DNA from: an uncultured Oscillibacter sp.
GTDB lineage: Bacteria; Bacillota; Clostridia; Oscillospirales; Oscillospiraceae
Length of the DNA: 64,000 bases
Direction: 5' to 3'
Assembly (NCBI GenBank): GCA_910576845.1
Contig: CAJTJA010000001.1
Span: forward strand, 100,967 to 164,966
Position 1 is the stretch's first letter, and each line of letters starts with the position of its first letter. A model generated the notes under the pieces. That model made no database searches, was not told the DNA's origin, and was given only the letters and a program-made list of their open reading frames with translations. The translations under genes were made by a program, and so were the position numbers. Positions 17,547 through 27,117 of the stretch are shown piece after piece.

Positions 17547-18527
17547 TCAGTCCTCGCACAAACCGGCGGTAATGATGGCCATAGAATAAACCTCCTGGGC
17601 ATTGCAGCCCCGGGAGAGATCGTTGATCGGGGCGTTGAGGCCCTGAAGAATGGGGCCGTAAGCGTCAAAAGAGCCCATGCGCTGGCAGATCTTATAGCCG
17701 ATGTTGCCCGCGTTGATGTCCGGGAAGATGAAGGTGTTGGCCTGGCCGTGGACGGGGGAGTCGGGGCACTTGGTCTTCATCACCCGGGGAGACACGGCGG
17801 CGTCAAACTGGAGCTCGCCATCAACGACGACACCCGGCAGCGAGAACTTCGCCTTCTCGCAGGCGCCCCGCATCTTATCCACATCCTCACCAGCGCCGGA
17901 GCCATGGGTGGAGTAGCTCAGGAACGCCACCTTGGGGTCAATGCCGAAAGTCCGGGCAGTTGCCACCGTCTCCGTGGCAATCTCCACCAGCTCATCCTCG
18001 GAAGGCTTGATATTAATGGCGCAGTCTGCCATGGCAAAGACGTCGGGGTCGCCGGTGGCGGAGGGACGCACCAAGATAAAGCAGCTGGACACAATCTTGC
18101 AGCCGGGCTTCGTCTTGATCAGCTGAAGGGCAGGGCGGACCGTGTCGGCGGTTGAATAGGTAGCGCCGCCCAGCAGAGCGTCGGCATAGCCCATCTTCAC
18201 CAGCATGGTTCCGAAGTAGTTGCCCTGCTTCAACGCAACGCGGCACTGCTCCTCGGTCATCTTGCCCTTGCGGAGCGCCACCATCTCGGCCACCATCTTA
18301 TCCATATCCTCAAATGTCTCGGGATCCAAAATCTCCGCGCCCTTAACATTAAACCCAACTTCCTCGGCGGCAGTCAGAATCTCTTCCCGGTTGCCCACCA
18401 GCACGGGCATCAGGAAGGTAGCGGACAGCAGCCGGGCGGCGGCTTCCAGAATGCGGGGATCGGTGCCTTCAGTAAACACGATTTTGCGGGGATGGGCTTT
18501 CAGCTTTTTGATCAGAAATTCAAACAT
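17547..18527 (-). CDS. pta: Phosphate acetyltransferase
   Basis: A 326-residue Pta converting acetyl-CoA and phosphate to acetyl phosphate, the step before ATP formation in acetate fermentation. Family motifs include FTEGTDPRILEAA near the N-terminus and SYSTHGSGAGEDVDK and VHGQANTFIFPDINAGN in the C-terminal half. The length fits the short single-domain class. It is monocistronic with promoter 18575-18602, and no acetate kinase gene is adjacent. GGAGG precedes the ATG. Confidence 0.96.
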   Translation of the reverse strand: MFEFLIKKLKAHPRKIVFTEGTDPRILEAAARLLSATFLMPVLVGNREEILTAAEEVGFNVKGAEILDPETFEDMDKMVAEMVALRKGKMTEEQCRVALKQGNYFGTMLVKMGYADALLGGATYSTADTVRPALQLIKTKPGCKIVSSCFILVRPSATGDPDVFAMADCAINIKPSEDELVEIATETVATARTFGIDPKVAFLSYSTHGSGAGEDVDKMRGACEKAKFSLPGVVVDGELQFDAAVSPRVMKTKCPDSPVHGQANTFIFPDINAGNIGYKICQRMGSFDAYGPILQGLNAPINDLSRGCNAQEVYSMAIITAGLCED

Positions 18528-18574
18528 GTCTCTTCCTCCAGATGTACAAATCTTTGCTGAGGTTCTATGGCTCT

Positions 18575-18602
18575 ATTATACACTTTTGCCCGCTCCGGTC
18601 AA
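18575..18602 (-). promoter_or_regulatory. pta promoter
   Basis: On the minus strand TTGACC (18597-18602) and TATAAT (18575-18580) with 16-bp spacing. Confidence 0.8.
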
Positions 18603-18753
18603 TCCAAATTTCAGGCCCGTCCCATAAAAATTTACGGTTCTGTCACCATTTTCCAGCCGTGATATGGCACACTGATTTCATTCGGCCGGACATTTCCCGT
18701 CGAAAAAACGGAAAGTATTCCGAAATCTTTCGTTTTTTTGCCCCTTCCAGGAC

Positions 18754-18782
18754 TTGACGGCAGGAGAAAAAAGCGGTATGAT
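18754..18782 (+). promoter_or_regulatory. Promoter of the M23 peptidase gene
   Basis: TTGACG (18754-18759) and TATGAT (18777-18782) with 17-bp spacing, about 90 bp upstream of the start. The region between this and the pta promoter (18603-18753) shows nothing else. Confidence 0.75.
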
Positions 18783-18869
18783 AATCAATAGTAACAAATT
18801 GTAACTTTTTGACCCGCCTGCTTTTCTCTCCCGAGCATCGGAGAACGCAGGCCGTATACGAGGAGACCT

Positions 18870-20780
18870 ATGAGCGAAGACATTAAAAAATCGGCTGTCC
18901 AAACTCCCCCTCTCCAAAGCGGGCCGCAGAGCGCCGGACAGTCCCAAGAGGACATTCGCAAAACGGAAGCCGCGCTTCAAGAAACCGAGACGTTTTCCCA
19001 GGGGTGGAGTCCCTGGCGGGACCTGGAACAAAGCTTGGACCTGCCCCCCTCCATACGGGACTGGGAGCCGGAACCCAGGGAACCGGCGCGCCATGCCAAG
19101 CAGCGTGCGTCCAACCGCCGGAGCACAGGACGGACCGCTCAAAACCGGGGACGCCGGAGTGCCGCTCCCCGTCAGTCCCGGCAGCGCGAACGTCAGGAAA
19201 CTCCCGAAAATCCAGCTGCCGTCCGTCAGACGCTTGCCCAGCGGAAACTTCATTTCCGCCGTCGCTGGCGGCGCATTATCCGGGAAAACAAAGCCCACCG
19301 CTTCCCGGAGTCTGAACGGCTGCCCGTTCAATTGATGCTGTTTTTCTGGGGATTGCTGCCTATGTGGGGAAGCCTGATTCAGGAGGCCCTCCTTCAGAAA
19401 AACCGTGCCTCCCGGCAGAAGAGCGCCCGAAGCGCCCAAAAAAAGCACTGGCGCGTTCATCCTGCGGTTTTTTTGGCGGGCGGCTGTGTACTGGCGGCTG
19501 TGCTGCTGTTCTTCTCCACCTACACCAACGGCGTCACTGTCACCTATGACGGTAAGGTTCTGGCTTCCCTAGCCAGTCAATCAGAAGCGGAAGAAGCCAG
19601 GTCGGAGCTGGAAAAGGTCACTGCCCAAACCCTGGGCCGAACCTTTACCATTGACGATTCTCTGATTCAATACTCTTCCGGTCTTCTTCGCCGGCAGGAT
19701 CTGGTGGACAAAAAGACCTATGAGGAAGAGCTCAGCCAGGAAGTCGGCATGGTGACATCCGCTTACTGTCTGTATGTCAACGGCGAGCGCATTGGCGCTA
19801 CCCCTTACAAGGGTGCGCTGGAACAGCTTCTGGAGCAGATTCAAATTTCCGCCACCAATGAAGGCACCATCTCCGTCTCCTTCGCTGAGGATGTAAAGGT
19901 GAAAGAGGAATATGTCGCCACCGATGACCTGATGAATCTGGGGTATCTGGCAGAAACTCTTTACAGCACCAAAACTGCTGAAGTCACCTATACGGTTGCT
20001 AAGGGAGACACCTGGTCCGAAATAGCTGAGGATCACGGTCTCACCTCTAAAGAGCTGGAGGCCCTGAATCCAGGCTATAACATTGATAAACTCCAAATTG
20101 GCGAAATTCTCACCATGTCCGCTTCTGTACCCTATCTGACCATGACGGTGGTTCAGCAGGAGCGCTATGTGGACAGCGTGGCTTTTGACGTAGAATATAC
20201 CGACAGCCCCGATATCTATAAGGGTGACTACAAGGTTACTTCCGCCGGGCAGTTTGGCGCGGCGGACACAGTGGCAAACGTCACTTACGTCAACGGTGAA
20301 GAGACGGAGAGAACGGTTCTGTCCAGTGTTGTTCTGCGGGACCCTGTCACAGAATACCGTCTCCGGGGCACCAAGGACCGTCCGACATGGCTTCCCACCG
20401 GCTCCTTCCGCTGGCCCACCACGGGACGCATTTCTTCCTATTTCGGAGGGCGGCGTTCCCCCGGCGGTATCGGCTCTACCAACCACAAAGGCATTGATAT
20501 CGCTGTTCCAAGAGGAACTCCGATTTATGCCGCTGATGGCGGCACTGTCACCTATGCCGGATGGATGGGCGGATACGGCTACCTGGTTCAGATTGACCAC
20601 GGCAATGGTTATGTGACCCGTTATGGCCACAACAGCAGCCTGACGGTTAAAGTTGGCCAAAAGGTTTACAAGGGCCAGCAGGTAGCCCGGGCAGGCTCCA
20701 CCGGAAATTCCACCGGCAACCACTGTCATTTTGAAGTTCGTTACAACGGCGTAGCCCGAAACCCGCTGAATTATCTGTGA
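18870..20780 (+). CDS. Membrane-anchored M23 peptidase with LysM and G5 domains
   Basis: A 636-residue cell-wall hydrolase. A long basic cytoplasmic N-terminus (about 200 residues, rich in Gln, Arg and Pro) precedes one membrane segment (VFLAGGCVLAAVLLFFSTY). Outside come a LysM domain (YTVAKGDTWSEIAEDHGL), a G5 domain (YVNGEETERTVLSSVV) and a C-terminal LytM/M23 domain. The zinc ligands lie in NHKGIDIAV and GNHCHFEV. It probably cleaves peptidoglycan cross-bridges during growth or sporulation. GAGGAG precedes the ATG. It is monocistronic with its own promoter and terminator. Confidence 0.93.
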   Translation: MSEDIKKSAVQTPPLQSGPQSAGQSQEDIRKTEAALQETETFSQGWSPWRDLEQSLDLPPSIRDWEPEPREPARHAKQRASNRRSTGRTAQNRGRRSAAPRQSRQRERQETPENPAAVRQTLAQRKLHFRRRWRRIIRENKAHRFPESERLPVQLMLFFWGLLPMWGSLIQEALLQKNRASRQKSARSAQKKHWRVHPAVFLAGGCVLAAVLLFFSTYTNGVTVTYDGKVLASLASQSEAEEARSELEKVTAQTLGRTFTIDDSLIQYSSGLLRRQDLVDKKTYEEELSQEVGMVTSAYCLYVNGERIGATPYKGALEQLLEQIQISATNEGTISVSFAEDVKVKEEYVATDDLMNLGYLAETLYSTKTAEVTYTVAKGDTWSEIAEDHGLTSKELEALNPGYNIDKLQIGEILTMSASVPYLTMTVVQQERYVDSVAFDVEYTDSPDIYKGDYKVTSAGQFGAADTVANVTYVNGEETERTVLSSVVLRDPVTEYRLRGTKDRPTWLPTGSFRWPTTGRISSYFGGRRSPGGIGSTNHKGIDIAVPRGTPIYAADGGTVTYAGWMGGYGYLVQIDHGNGYVTRYGHNSSLTVKVGQKVYKGQQVARAGSTGNSTGNHCHFEVRYNGVARNPLNYL

Positions 20781-20791
20781 GGCAAAGAAAT

Positions 20792-20839
20792 CAGGCCCGC
20801 CGGAGCGTTTCAAACGCTCCGGCGGGCCTGCCGCTTTTT
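20792..20839 (+). terminator. Terminator of the M23 peptidase gene
   Basis: A long perfect stem, CAGGCCCGCCGGAGCGTTT and its complement, followed by CCGCTTTTT. Confidence 0.92.
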
Positions 20840-20864
20840 CTACAGAGGCTGTAGCCTTCCGGTA

Positions 20865-21347
20865 CTATTCGCATAGGCCAAACATACAGCTCTCCGGTCC
20901 CACCGGCCGAAACTGCCGGGCCACCACTTCCGTCCCAAAAGCCTCCTCCAAGCTTCGCCATTCCTCCCCGGAAAGAAGGCAGAAGCCCAAGGTGTCACTC
21001 CTCAGGGAGGGCGCAAAGCACCTTAGCTGCCAGTCCGGGGCAATCAGAGCCTGAACCGCCTTCAACGTGGTATCCCGATCCATCCTGTCCGGCTTATACG
21101 GAATGGGGCTAAGGACGCCGCTCTGTTCCAGCAGAATGTCCACGCCTCTTGGAAGCGCACTGGCACGCACCTCAAATCGGAACTGAGCGCCCTCCGGCAA
21201 ACTCTCGCTGATACAGCGAACAATGTCCTCGTCATACTCCCGCCAATCAAACCAGTATACCCCAGGTCCCATCCAAAAGCGGTCTCTTTCCCCCTCCGGG
21301 TCCCGCAAATACCGCTCTATTTCCTGATAGTCCGTAACCGTTTCCAT
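20865..21347 (-). CDS. Conserved-looking protein of unknown function
   Basis: 160 residues beginning METVTDYQEIERYLRDPEGE. The frame extends further upstream but would overlap the Na/Pi symporter gene. The ATG at 21347 has GGGGGATAGGA in front and begins 16 bp after that gene, so I take it as second gene of the operon. It is acidic and rich in Trp and Phe, without membrane segments or a recognised motif. It may be a ligand-binding or immunity-type small protein; the function is unknown. Confidence 0.7.
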   Translation of the reverse strand: METVTDYQEIERYLRDPEGERDRFWMGPGVYWFDWREYDEDIVRCISESLPEGAQFRFEVRASALPRGVDILLEQSGVLSPIPYKPDRMDRDTTLKAVQALIAPDWQLRCFAPSLRSDTLGFCLLSGEEWRSLEEAFGTEVVARQFRPVGPESCMFGLCE

Positions 21348-21363
21348 TCCTATCCCCCGTCTC

Positions 21364-23109
21364 TCACGGCAGCCTGTACTTCTCCAAATCCTTGTCCAAA
21401 TTCTCCGCAAACTCTCCCGCAGCTTTGAAATCATGGAGGTAGGCGTGACGCTGCTCTCCCTGGTTCTCCCGCTCCTCAATCACACAGACAGCAATGTTGG
21501 AGCAGTGGTCGGATACCCGCTCCAGATTTGTCAGCAGATCGCTGAGAATAAAGCCCAGCTGGACAGTACACTCGCCGTTTTGGAGCCTCCGGATATGCCG
21601 GTCCCGAATCTCAGCGGTAAGCCGGTCAATGGTCTCTTCCAAGGGTTCTACCATCTTGGCAGACACAGGGTCATCTGCCTGGAAACAGTCCACCGAAGCA
21701 GTCAAAATATCCTCCAGAGCCTTCCGAAGCACCTGAAGCTCCGCCTCCGCCGCACCGGAAAAGCTGAGCCCCTTCTCATGAAGCTCCCGGGCGGACTCCT
21801 GAATATTCAGGGCATGGTCGCCAATGCGCTCGAAATCCCCGACAGCATGGAGCAGACGGGAAACGGTGTGGATATCCTCCATCGAGAGACCATGCTGAGA
21901 AATCTGCACCAGATAGCCGCTGAGCCGGTCCTCATAAATGTCCAGCTTATCCTCGTTCTCCAAGAGCTCGGCCTCTACATCCCCATTATATCCGGACAGC
22001 TGACCTAAAGAGGACAACAGACTCCTCCGGGCCAGCTCTCCCATTTCATTGGTCATCGCGGCACACTCGCTGACCGCCGCGCCAGGGGTCCGAAGCAGCA
22101 AAGGGTCCAAAAACGCAAACCGCGGAGTCTTGTCCTCTTCCTTGACAGCCGCCCGCGCCAGCCATTCCAGCTGGCGGGAGAAGGGCAGCAGCAGCGCAGT
22201 GGTGCAGACATTGAAGATTGTGTGGCACAGGGCAACGCCCACCGCCCCTACGGCGGCATCCATAAAGGAAAAGTGGAAAAGAAGATCCCCTCCGCAGAAG
22301 GCAATGAGCCCAACCGCCGCGCCGATTACATTAAAAGTCACATGGATGATAGACACCCGCTTGGCACTCCTGGAAACACCGATGGAGGAAATCAGCGCCG
22401 TGACACAGGTGCCGATGTTCTGACCCATGATAATGGGAATGGCCATGCCATAGGTGATGGAACCAGTGAGCGCCAAGGCCTGTAAAATACCCACGGAAGC
22501 GGCGGAAGACTGAATCACTCCGGTAAATACCGCACCCACCAGCACACCCAGCAGGGGATTATTAAAGGCCGTCAGCAGGTCGGAAAACCCCGGCAGCTCC
22601 GCCAGCGGACTGACTGACTGCTTCATCAGCTCCATGCCATACATTAAAATAGCGAAACCAATCAGAATACGTCCCACATCCCGCCGCCGCTGGCGCTTGG
22701 AGCCCATAATAAGCAGAATCCCCGCCAAGGCAAACAGCGGTGAGAAGTTCTCCGGCTTCAGGAGGTTCAGCAGCACGCTCTCACTCTCAATGCCGGTAAG
22801 GGACAGAATCCAGGCTGTCAGCGTAGTGCCCACATTTGAGCCCATAATAACGCCGATGGTCTGCCCCAGCTCCATGACGCCGGAGTTCACCAGACCCACC
22901 AGCATCACCGTTACCGCCGAAGAGGACTGGATGGCGATGGTAATGCCCGCCCCCAGCAGCAGTCCCTTCATGGGGTTGGAAGTCATGCGCTTCAAGAGCC
23001 GCTCCAAACGGCCGCCGGCCATTTTCTCCAGACTCTTGGACATCGTAGTCATGCCATAGAGGAAGAACGCTAAACCGCCGCAGAGAGTAAACAGGGAAAA
23101 AATATCCAT
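21364..23109 (-). CDS. Na/Pi cotransporter family protein with PhoU-like domain
   Basis: 581 residues. The N-terminal half has the two Na_Pi_cotrans repeats with the QSS motifs (IAIQSSSAVTVMLVGLVNSG and FTGVIQSSAASVGILQALAL). The C-terminal about 200 residues form PhoU-like helical bundles (HAVGDFERIGDHALN; ERVSDHCSNIAVCV). It probably imports phosphate with sodium. The start at 23109 (MDIFSLF) follows GAGGAG; the longer frame has no such site. It is followed by the small gene at 21347. Confidence 0.93.
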   Translation of the reverse strand: MDIFSLFTLCGGLAFFLYGMTTMSKSLEKMAGGRLERLLKRMTSNPMKGLLLGAGITIAIQSSSAVTVMLVGLVNSGVMELGQTIGVIMGSNVGTTLTAWILSLTGIESESVLLNLLKPENFSPLFALAGILLIMGSKRQRRRDVGRILIGFAILMYGMELMKQSVSPLAELPGFSDLLTAFNNPLLGVLVGAVFTGVIQSSAASVGILQALALTGSITYGMAIPIIMGQNIGTCVTALISSIGVSRSAKRVSIIHVTFNVIGAAVGLIAFCGGDLLFHFSFMDAAVGAVGVALCHTIFNVCTTALLLPFSRQLEWLARAAVKEEDKTPRFAFLDPLLLRTPGAAVSECAAMTNEMGELARRSLLSSLGQLSGYNGDVEAELLENEDKLDIYEDRLSGYLVQISQHGLSMEDIHTVSRLLHAVGDFERIGDHALNIQESARELHEKGLSFSGAAEAELQVLRKALEDILTASVDCFQADDPVSAKMVEPLEETIDRLTAEIRDRHIRRLQNGECTVQLGFILSDLLTNLERVSDHCSNIAVCVIEERENQGEQRHAYLHDFKAAGEFAENLDKDLEKYRLP

Positions 23110-23310
23110 GATGATCTCCTCACTTCCGCGCCGCTTCACAGGCCGCATCTTCCGCATACCGGCATTTCCGGCAGCACGCGAGAGCCGGCCCTGCCGGACG
23201 CTCCATCTTATGTGACGATTTCATTATATATGTGAGGGCTTGCAAAGGGATAGCGGCAGTTTCCACAAATGCAAATTTTACGAAAATTTTCAGCGTTTTG
23301 CACGAAAGCA

Positions 23311-24828
23311 TCAGTCATTTTTTGTGCTTTTATTCCGCTCTATCTCCGGCCTCCATGGGCATCTCCCATACAGGGCGGTCAAGGAACGAATCTCTTCCGC
23401 CAATTCCGCCGCCGTCTGGCCGGGCAGAAGCCGCCAGCGCCAGTTGCCCTGGCCCACACCGGGAACATTGATTCTGCTCTCGCTGCCAAGCCCCAGGTAA
23501 TCCTGCATCTGGGCTATAAACAGTTCCGCCACGCTCCCCTGTCCCGCCCGGAGCAGGGCCAGACGCACCGCCTCTGCCCCTGAGATACCCAAGTATTTTT
23601 CAGCAAAAGCCCGCTCTTGCTTTGATGCAGACGCATACCAGCCGGCGGCGGTGTCGTTGTCGTGGGTGCCGGTGTAGCAGACGCAATGGGGCGTATAATT
23701 ATGAGGAAGATAAGCATTGTCCGGCCCTGAAAAGGCAAACTCCAGCACCTTCATCCCCGGCAGGCCGGAAGCCTCCCGCAGCTGGTGAACGCCGTCCGTC
23801 AATATCCCCAAATCCTCAGCGATATAAGCGGTATCGTGGAACCAGGACGTCAAAACACCCAGCAGATCCATGCCCGGCCCTCTTTCCCAGGCTCCCTCCC
23901 GGGCGGTCTTTGCCCCTGACGGAACCGCCCAATAGCTCTCCAGGCCCCGGAAATGGTCCAGGCGAATCACGTCAAAGAGGCTGGATGCACCCTCCACCCG
24001 GCGAATCCACCATCCAAAGCCATTCGTCTTCATAGCGGCCCAATCATAAAGCGGATTGCCCCAAAGCTGGCCGTCTTCAGAAAAATAGTCCGGCGGCACG
24101 CCTGCAACTTTGGACGGACGCCCTTCCTCATCCAGAAGGAACTCCTTCCGCTCACTCCAGACGTCGGCGGAATCCAGGGAAACATAAATGGGCAGATCAC
24201 CGATAAGACCAAGGCCCAGATCATTGACATACGCCTTCAGCGCCGCCCACTGGGTGAAGAACCAATGCTGAACGCAGGTGTGAAAAGCCACCTCTTCGGC
24301 CAGCTCCACCCGCCAATGCTCCACAGCCCAAGGCTCGTGGCGGCGAAGCCCCTTGTCCGGCCAGTCAAACCAGGCAATGTCTCCAAAACGCCGCTTGGCG
24401 GCACGGTACAGAGCGTATTCCTTCACCCAGGGGCGCTGCTCCGCAAAGGCTCTGGCAGCTTCCGCCGTTTCACCGCTGACCCGTGAGAAGGCTTTTCGAA
24501 GCAGAGGCTCCCGGTTCTGCTTCAGCGCGGCATAATCCACCTTGTCCCCTGCCGGAACCCGGGCGGAGTCCAGCTCCTCCTCCGTCAGCAGGCCGTCCCT
24601 GGCCAATATGTCCAAATCAATAAACAGAGGATTTCCTGCAAAGGTAGACTCACTGGCGTAAGGGGAATCCCCGGCCCCGGCGGGTCCTACAGGAAGTATC
24701 TGCCACCAGGACTGCCCGGCATCCTGAAGAAAATTGGCAAACGCCCGTGCTTCGGCTCCCAAAGAGCCAATTCCATAGTCCGACGGAAGGGAGAAAATGG
24801 GCAAGAGAATACCTGCTGAACGCTTCAT
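23311..24828 (-). CDS. malQ: 4-alpha-glucanotransferase (amylomaltase)
   Basis: A 505-residue GH77 enzyme that rearranges alpha-1,4-glucans in glycogen and maltodextrin metabolism. Conserved regions: GILLPIFSLPSDYGIGSLG at the start, nucleophile Asp in VIRLDHFRGLESYWAVP, general acid Glu in AYIAEDLG, and the third Asp in YTGTHDNDTAAGW. The start at 24828 has GGAGG 7 nt upstream, and a consensus promoter with a leader of about 220 nt lies at 25054-25082. It could act on glucan made by the amylosucrase-like enzyme, but the genes are 18 kb apart. Confidence 0.96.
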   Translation of the reverse strand: MKRSAGILLPIFSLPSDYGIGSLGAEARAFANFLQDAGQSWWQILPVGPAGAGDSPYASESTFAGNPLFIDLDILARDGLLTEEELDSARVPAGDKVDYAALKQNREPLLRKAFSRVSGETAEAARAFAEQRPWVKEYALYRAAKRRFGDIAWFDWPDKGLRRHEPWAVEHWRVELAEEVAFHTCVQHWFFTQWAALKAYVNDLGLGLIGDLPIYVSLDSADVWSERKEFLLDEEGRPSKVAGVPPDYFSEDGQLWGNPLYDWAAMKTNGFGWWIRRVEGASSLFDVIRLDHFRGLESYWAVPSGAKTAREGAWERGPGMDLLGVLTSWFHDTAYIAEDLGILTDGVHQLREASGLPGMKVLEFAFSGPDNAYLPHNYTPHCVCYTGTHDNDTAAGWYASASKQERAFAEKYLGISGAEAVRLALLRAGQGSVAELFIAQMQDYLGLGSESRINVPGVGQGNWRWRLLPGQTAAELAEEIRSLTALYGRCPWRPEIERNKSTKND

Positions 24829-25194
24829 ATCAAAACCTCCATCTGCTCGATTTGCCGTTTCACACCCAGAGTCTGTTTTACAACTGCGGGCATGCCCGAA
24901 TCCTGAATCTATTTTCGCCATATTGCTTTAAATTTTCCCGCCGCGCGGTAAAATACATGCACAAATTCGCTTTCATTGACGAAAATCCTCTCATCATTGT
25001 GTATAGTGCCAATTTTAAAACAGGCTTCCGAGAGAAGCTGACAATCCAACCTTATTGTAAAAAAACGCTTCCCGGTTGTCAAGAACCGAAGCATCTCTGG
25101 CCCGTCAATGAATATCCCCCTGATATAGCCTGTTTTTCTATATCAGGGGGACATCAGCTATGCAGTTTATCCAGGCGGTTCGTGCTTTCCTTTA
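24829..25194. other. malQ leader and intergenic region
   Basis: No gene. It holds the malQ promoter and, at about 25108-25149, an inverted repeat TCCCCCTGATATA/TATATCAGGGGGA around a T-rich loop, probably the end of the cdd transcript although it lacks a clear U-tract. Confidence 0.6.
25054..25082 (-). promoter_or_regulatory. malQ promoter
   Basis: On the minus strand TTGACA (25077-25082) and TACAAT (25054-25059) with exactly 17 bp between. Confidence 0.85.
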
Positions 25195-25596
25195 CTATTT
25201 GTCCTTCAGCAGGTACTCCGGGCCAAAGCCATACGGCAGCAGTTCCCGAAGAGGCCGCGCCAATTCTTCGCCCTGACCATTGAGGCTGATGACCTCCATG
25301 TCAGGGGCGAACTCATAGAGCACCTGGCGGCAGACTGCGCAGGGAACGCAGTAATCCTCGCACCGGCCCGCCACAACGATGCGGACAAAGTCCCGATGAC
25401 CCTCACTGACGGCTTTTCCCACCGCCACCCGCTCTGCGCAAAGCGTAGGAGAATAGGCGGCGTTTTCAATATTGCAGCCGGTAAACACCGTCCCATCAGA
25501 ACACTCCAGCGCCGCGCCCACGGGAAAATGAGAATAGGGAATATAAGCTCTGTCCATCATAGCAACCGCTGCGGCCTTCAGTCCCTCTCTTGTCAT
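25195..25596 (-). CDS. cdd: Cytidine deaminase
   Basis: A 133-residue homotetrameric-type cytidine deaminase (cytidine to uridine, pyrimidine salvage). The zinc site is complete: the Cys and catalytic Glu in CNIENAAYSPTLCAERVA, and the two Cys of PCAVCRQVL. FPVGAALEC is the usual N-terminal substrate loop. It lies 17 bp downstream of the polysaccharide deacetylase gene, so the two are probably co-transcribed. Confidence 0.97.
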   Translation of the reverse strand: MTREGLKAAAVAMMDRAYIPYSHFPVGAALECSDGTVFTGCNIENAAYSPTLCAERVAVGKAVSEGHRDFVRIVVAGRCEDYCVPCAVCRQVLYEFAPDMEVISLNGQGEELARPLRELLPYGFGPEYLLKDK

Positions 25597-25613
25597 GGAA
25601 AATTTCCCCTTTC

Positions 25614-26825
25614 TTAATCCTTCTCCCAGCTAATTTCCCGCTGGGGACGAACGTCAATATCCATAATGTCTTTTGCGTCATAAAATTGCAGGTAGCGGTC
25701 CCGGGAGTGACGAAGAGTGGTGCCGTCGGGGTGGAGACGGTCGCAGATTACGGCGCAGATATCCCCTTTGATGGCGCTGAAGCTCTCGATTCCCACAGAG
25801 CAGAACACCCGGAATCCCTTTTCCTGCAAATATTGAAAAGCCGGGCCGGTGTTGGTCCAGTCGTTTCCGTCGGGCCGTTCTCCGTGCGGATAAAACAAGA
25901 TCGCCGTCTCTCCTACCAGACTGCCCACCTCGTCCAGCCACCGCTGGGTGTCCGCCTCAATTTTTGTCATGTTGCCGCTGCCCAGGCGGATATGCCCCCA
26001 GGTGTGGCTGCCGAATGTCCATCCGGTACGGCGGAGCTCCTCAATAATCGGCTTCACCGCCTCCCGCTCTTTTTGGCGGTTAGCCTCCTTGGCATCGTCC
26101 CACTCCTTGGTGTCTGTTTGGGTGCGGTAGCCCAAAATACCCTCATAGCCCGTCAGGCTCAGGCAGCCCTTGGCCCCAAAGGGAGAAAAATCCGGGTGTT
26201 CTTCCACAAACTTATCCAAAATCGGAATGGCGTCCAGGTCCCTGCTGACCACCTCGTTCCCCTGGGGGTCTTTGCCCCAGGAGGCAATCTTAAGATCATC
26301 GCCGATAATCAGCTTATATGTCAGCCCATTTTCCAGCATGTAGGGATAGTAATTTGTATCGTCAAAGCTGAGAACCAATGGTTTTTTGCCCTCTGGAAGA
26401 TAGAGCGTATTTACCTTCATTCTCTGGATGCCGTTGTCATTATACTCACTCCAGACGCTGTTGATGTCCACCAGAACATAACCCTTGTCATAGACGCTCT
26501 GAAGTATCTTGTTATATTCATTCACCGTGACCATAAAATCATCCAGCCCGTTGGCCTGGGAATCACCGTCAAAGGCCAGCTCCGGATACGCAATCACGGG
26601 ATGGAAAAACAGATGCTCCACACGCCCGTTCCAGGGGACATAGCCCTCCCGCTCCACAGTGGGATCTCCAATCTCATAGGGCACCGGTTCAGGCTCCGGC
26701 GGTGGAGCCGGTTCCGCCGGCGTCTCCGGAGCTTTCGGCTCCGCCGGAGGCTCCCCGGCGGGAGCGGGAGCCCCACAGGCGGACAACAACAGCAGAATCA
26801 GCATGATACTCAATATACGGCGCAT
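25614..26825 (-). CDS. Polysaccharide deacetylase (NodB) lipoprotein
   Basis: 403 residues. The signal peptide ends in a lipobox (LLLLLLSACGAPAPAGE), so it should be a lipid-anchored surface protein. A Pro/Glu-rich linker follows. The NodB domain has the motif-1 Asp pair in LVLSFDDTNYYP, the His-x3-His metal site in FGSHTWGHIRLG and a motif-3-like AILFYPHGERPDG. The likely role is deacetylation of peptidoglycan or another glycan. AGAAAGGACG precedes the ATG. It is first gene before cdd. Confidence 0.9.
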   Translation of the reverse strand: MRRILSIMLILLLLSACGAPAPAGEPPAEPKAPETPAEPAPPPEPEPVPYEIGDPTVEREGYVPWNGRVEHLFFHPVIAYPELAFDGDSQANGLDDFMVTVNEYNKILQSVYDKGYVLVDINSVWSEYNDNGIQRMKVNTLYLPEGKKPLVLSFDDTNYYPYMLENGLTYKLIIGDDLKIASWGKDPQGNEVVSRDLDAIPILDKFVEEHPDFSPFGAKGCLSLTGYEGILGYRTQTDTKEWDDAKEANRQKEREAVKPIIEELRRTGWTFGSHTWGHIRLGSGNMTKIEADTQRWLDEVGSLVGETAILFYPHGERPDGNDWTNTGPAFQYLQEKGFRVFCSVGIESFSAIKGDICAVICDRLHPDGTTLRHSRDRYLQFYDAKDIMDIDVRPQREISWEKD

Positions 26826-27117
26826 TTGTCAGCGTCCTTTCTGTCGAAAAATCTGTAAACTTAGTATAACAGATTTTCTCCCAAAAAGGTGTAACAAAAT
26901 TATGACAGTTTTATAAGCGCCTGCATCCACAACCGCCGGTCAGAACCTCAGCGGGATTTTGCCGCCGCTTTTTATTAAATTTTCCTGTCATGCGGCAGTA
27001 TATACCCGCGAAAACCTGCCCCAACAGGCAGCAAATTCCCTGATTATCTGACAGCTGCGTTCTATAGAATACAGGTTCCGGCCGCCTGCCGGAGCGGCGG
27101 AGGCCGCTCTCAAAGGC
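26826..27117. other. Intergenic region
   Basis: A minus-strand TATACT lies about 35 bp before the deacetylase gene and is a likely -10 element without a clear -35. Nothing else is supported. Confidence 0.5.
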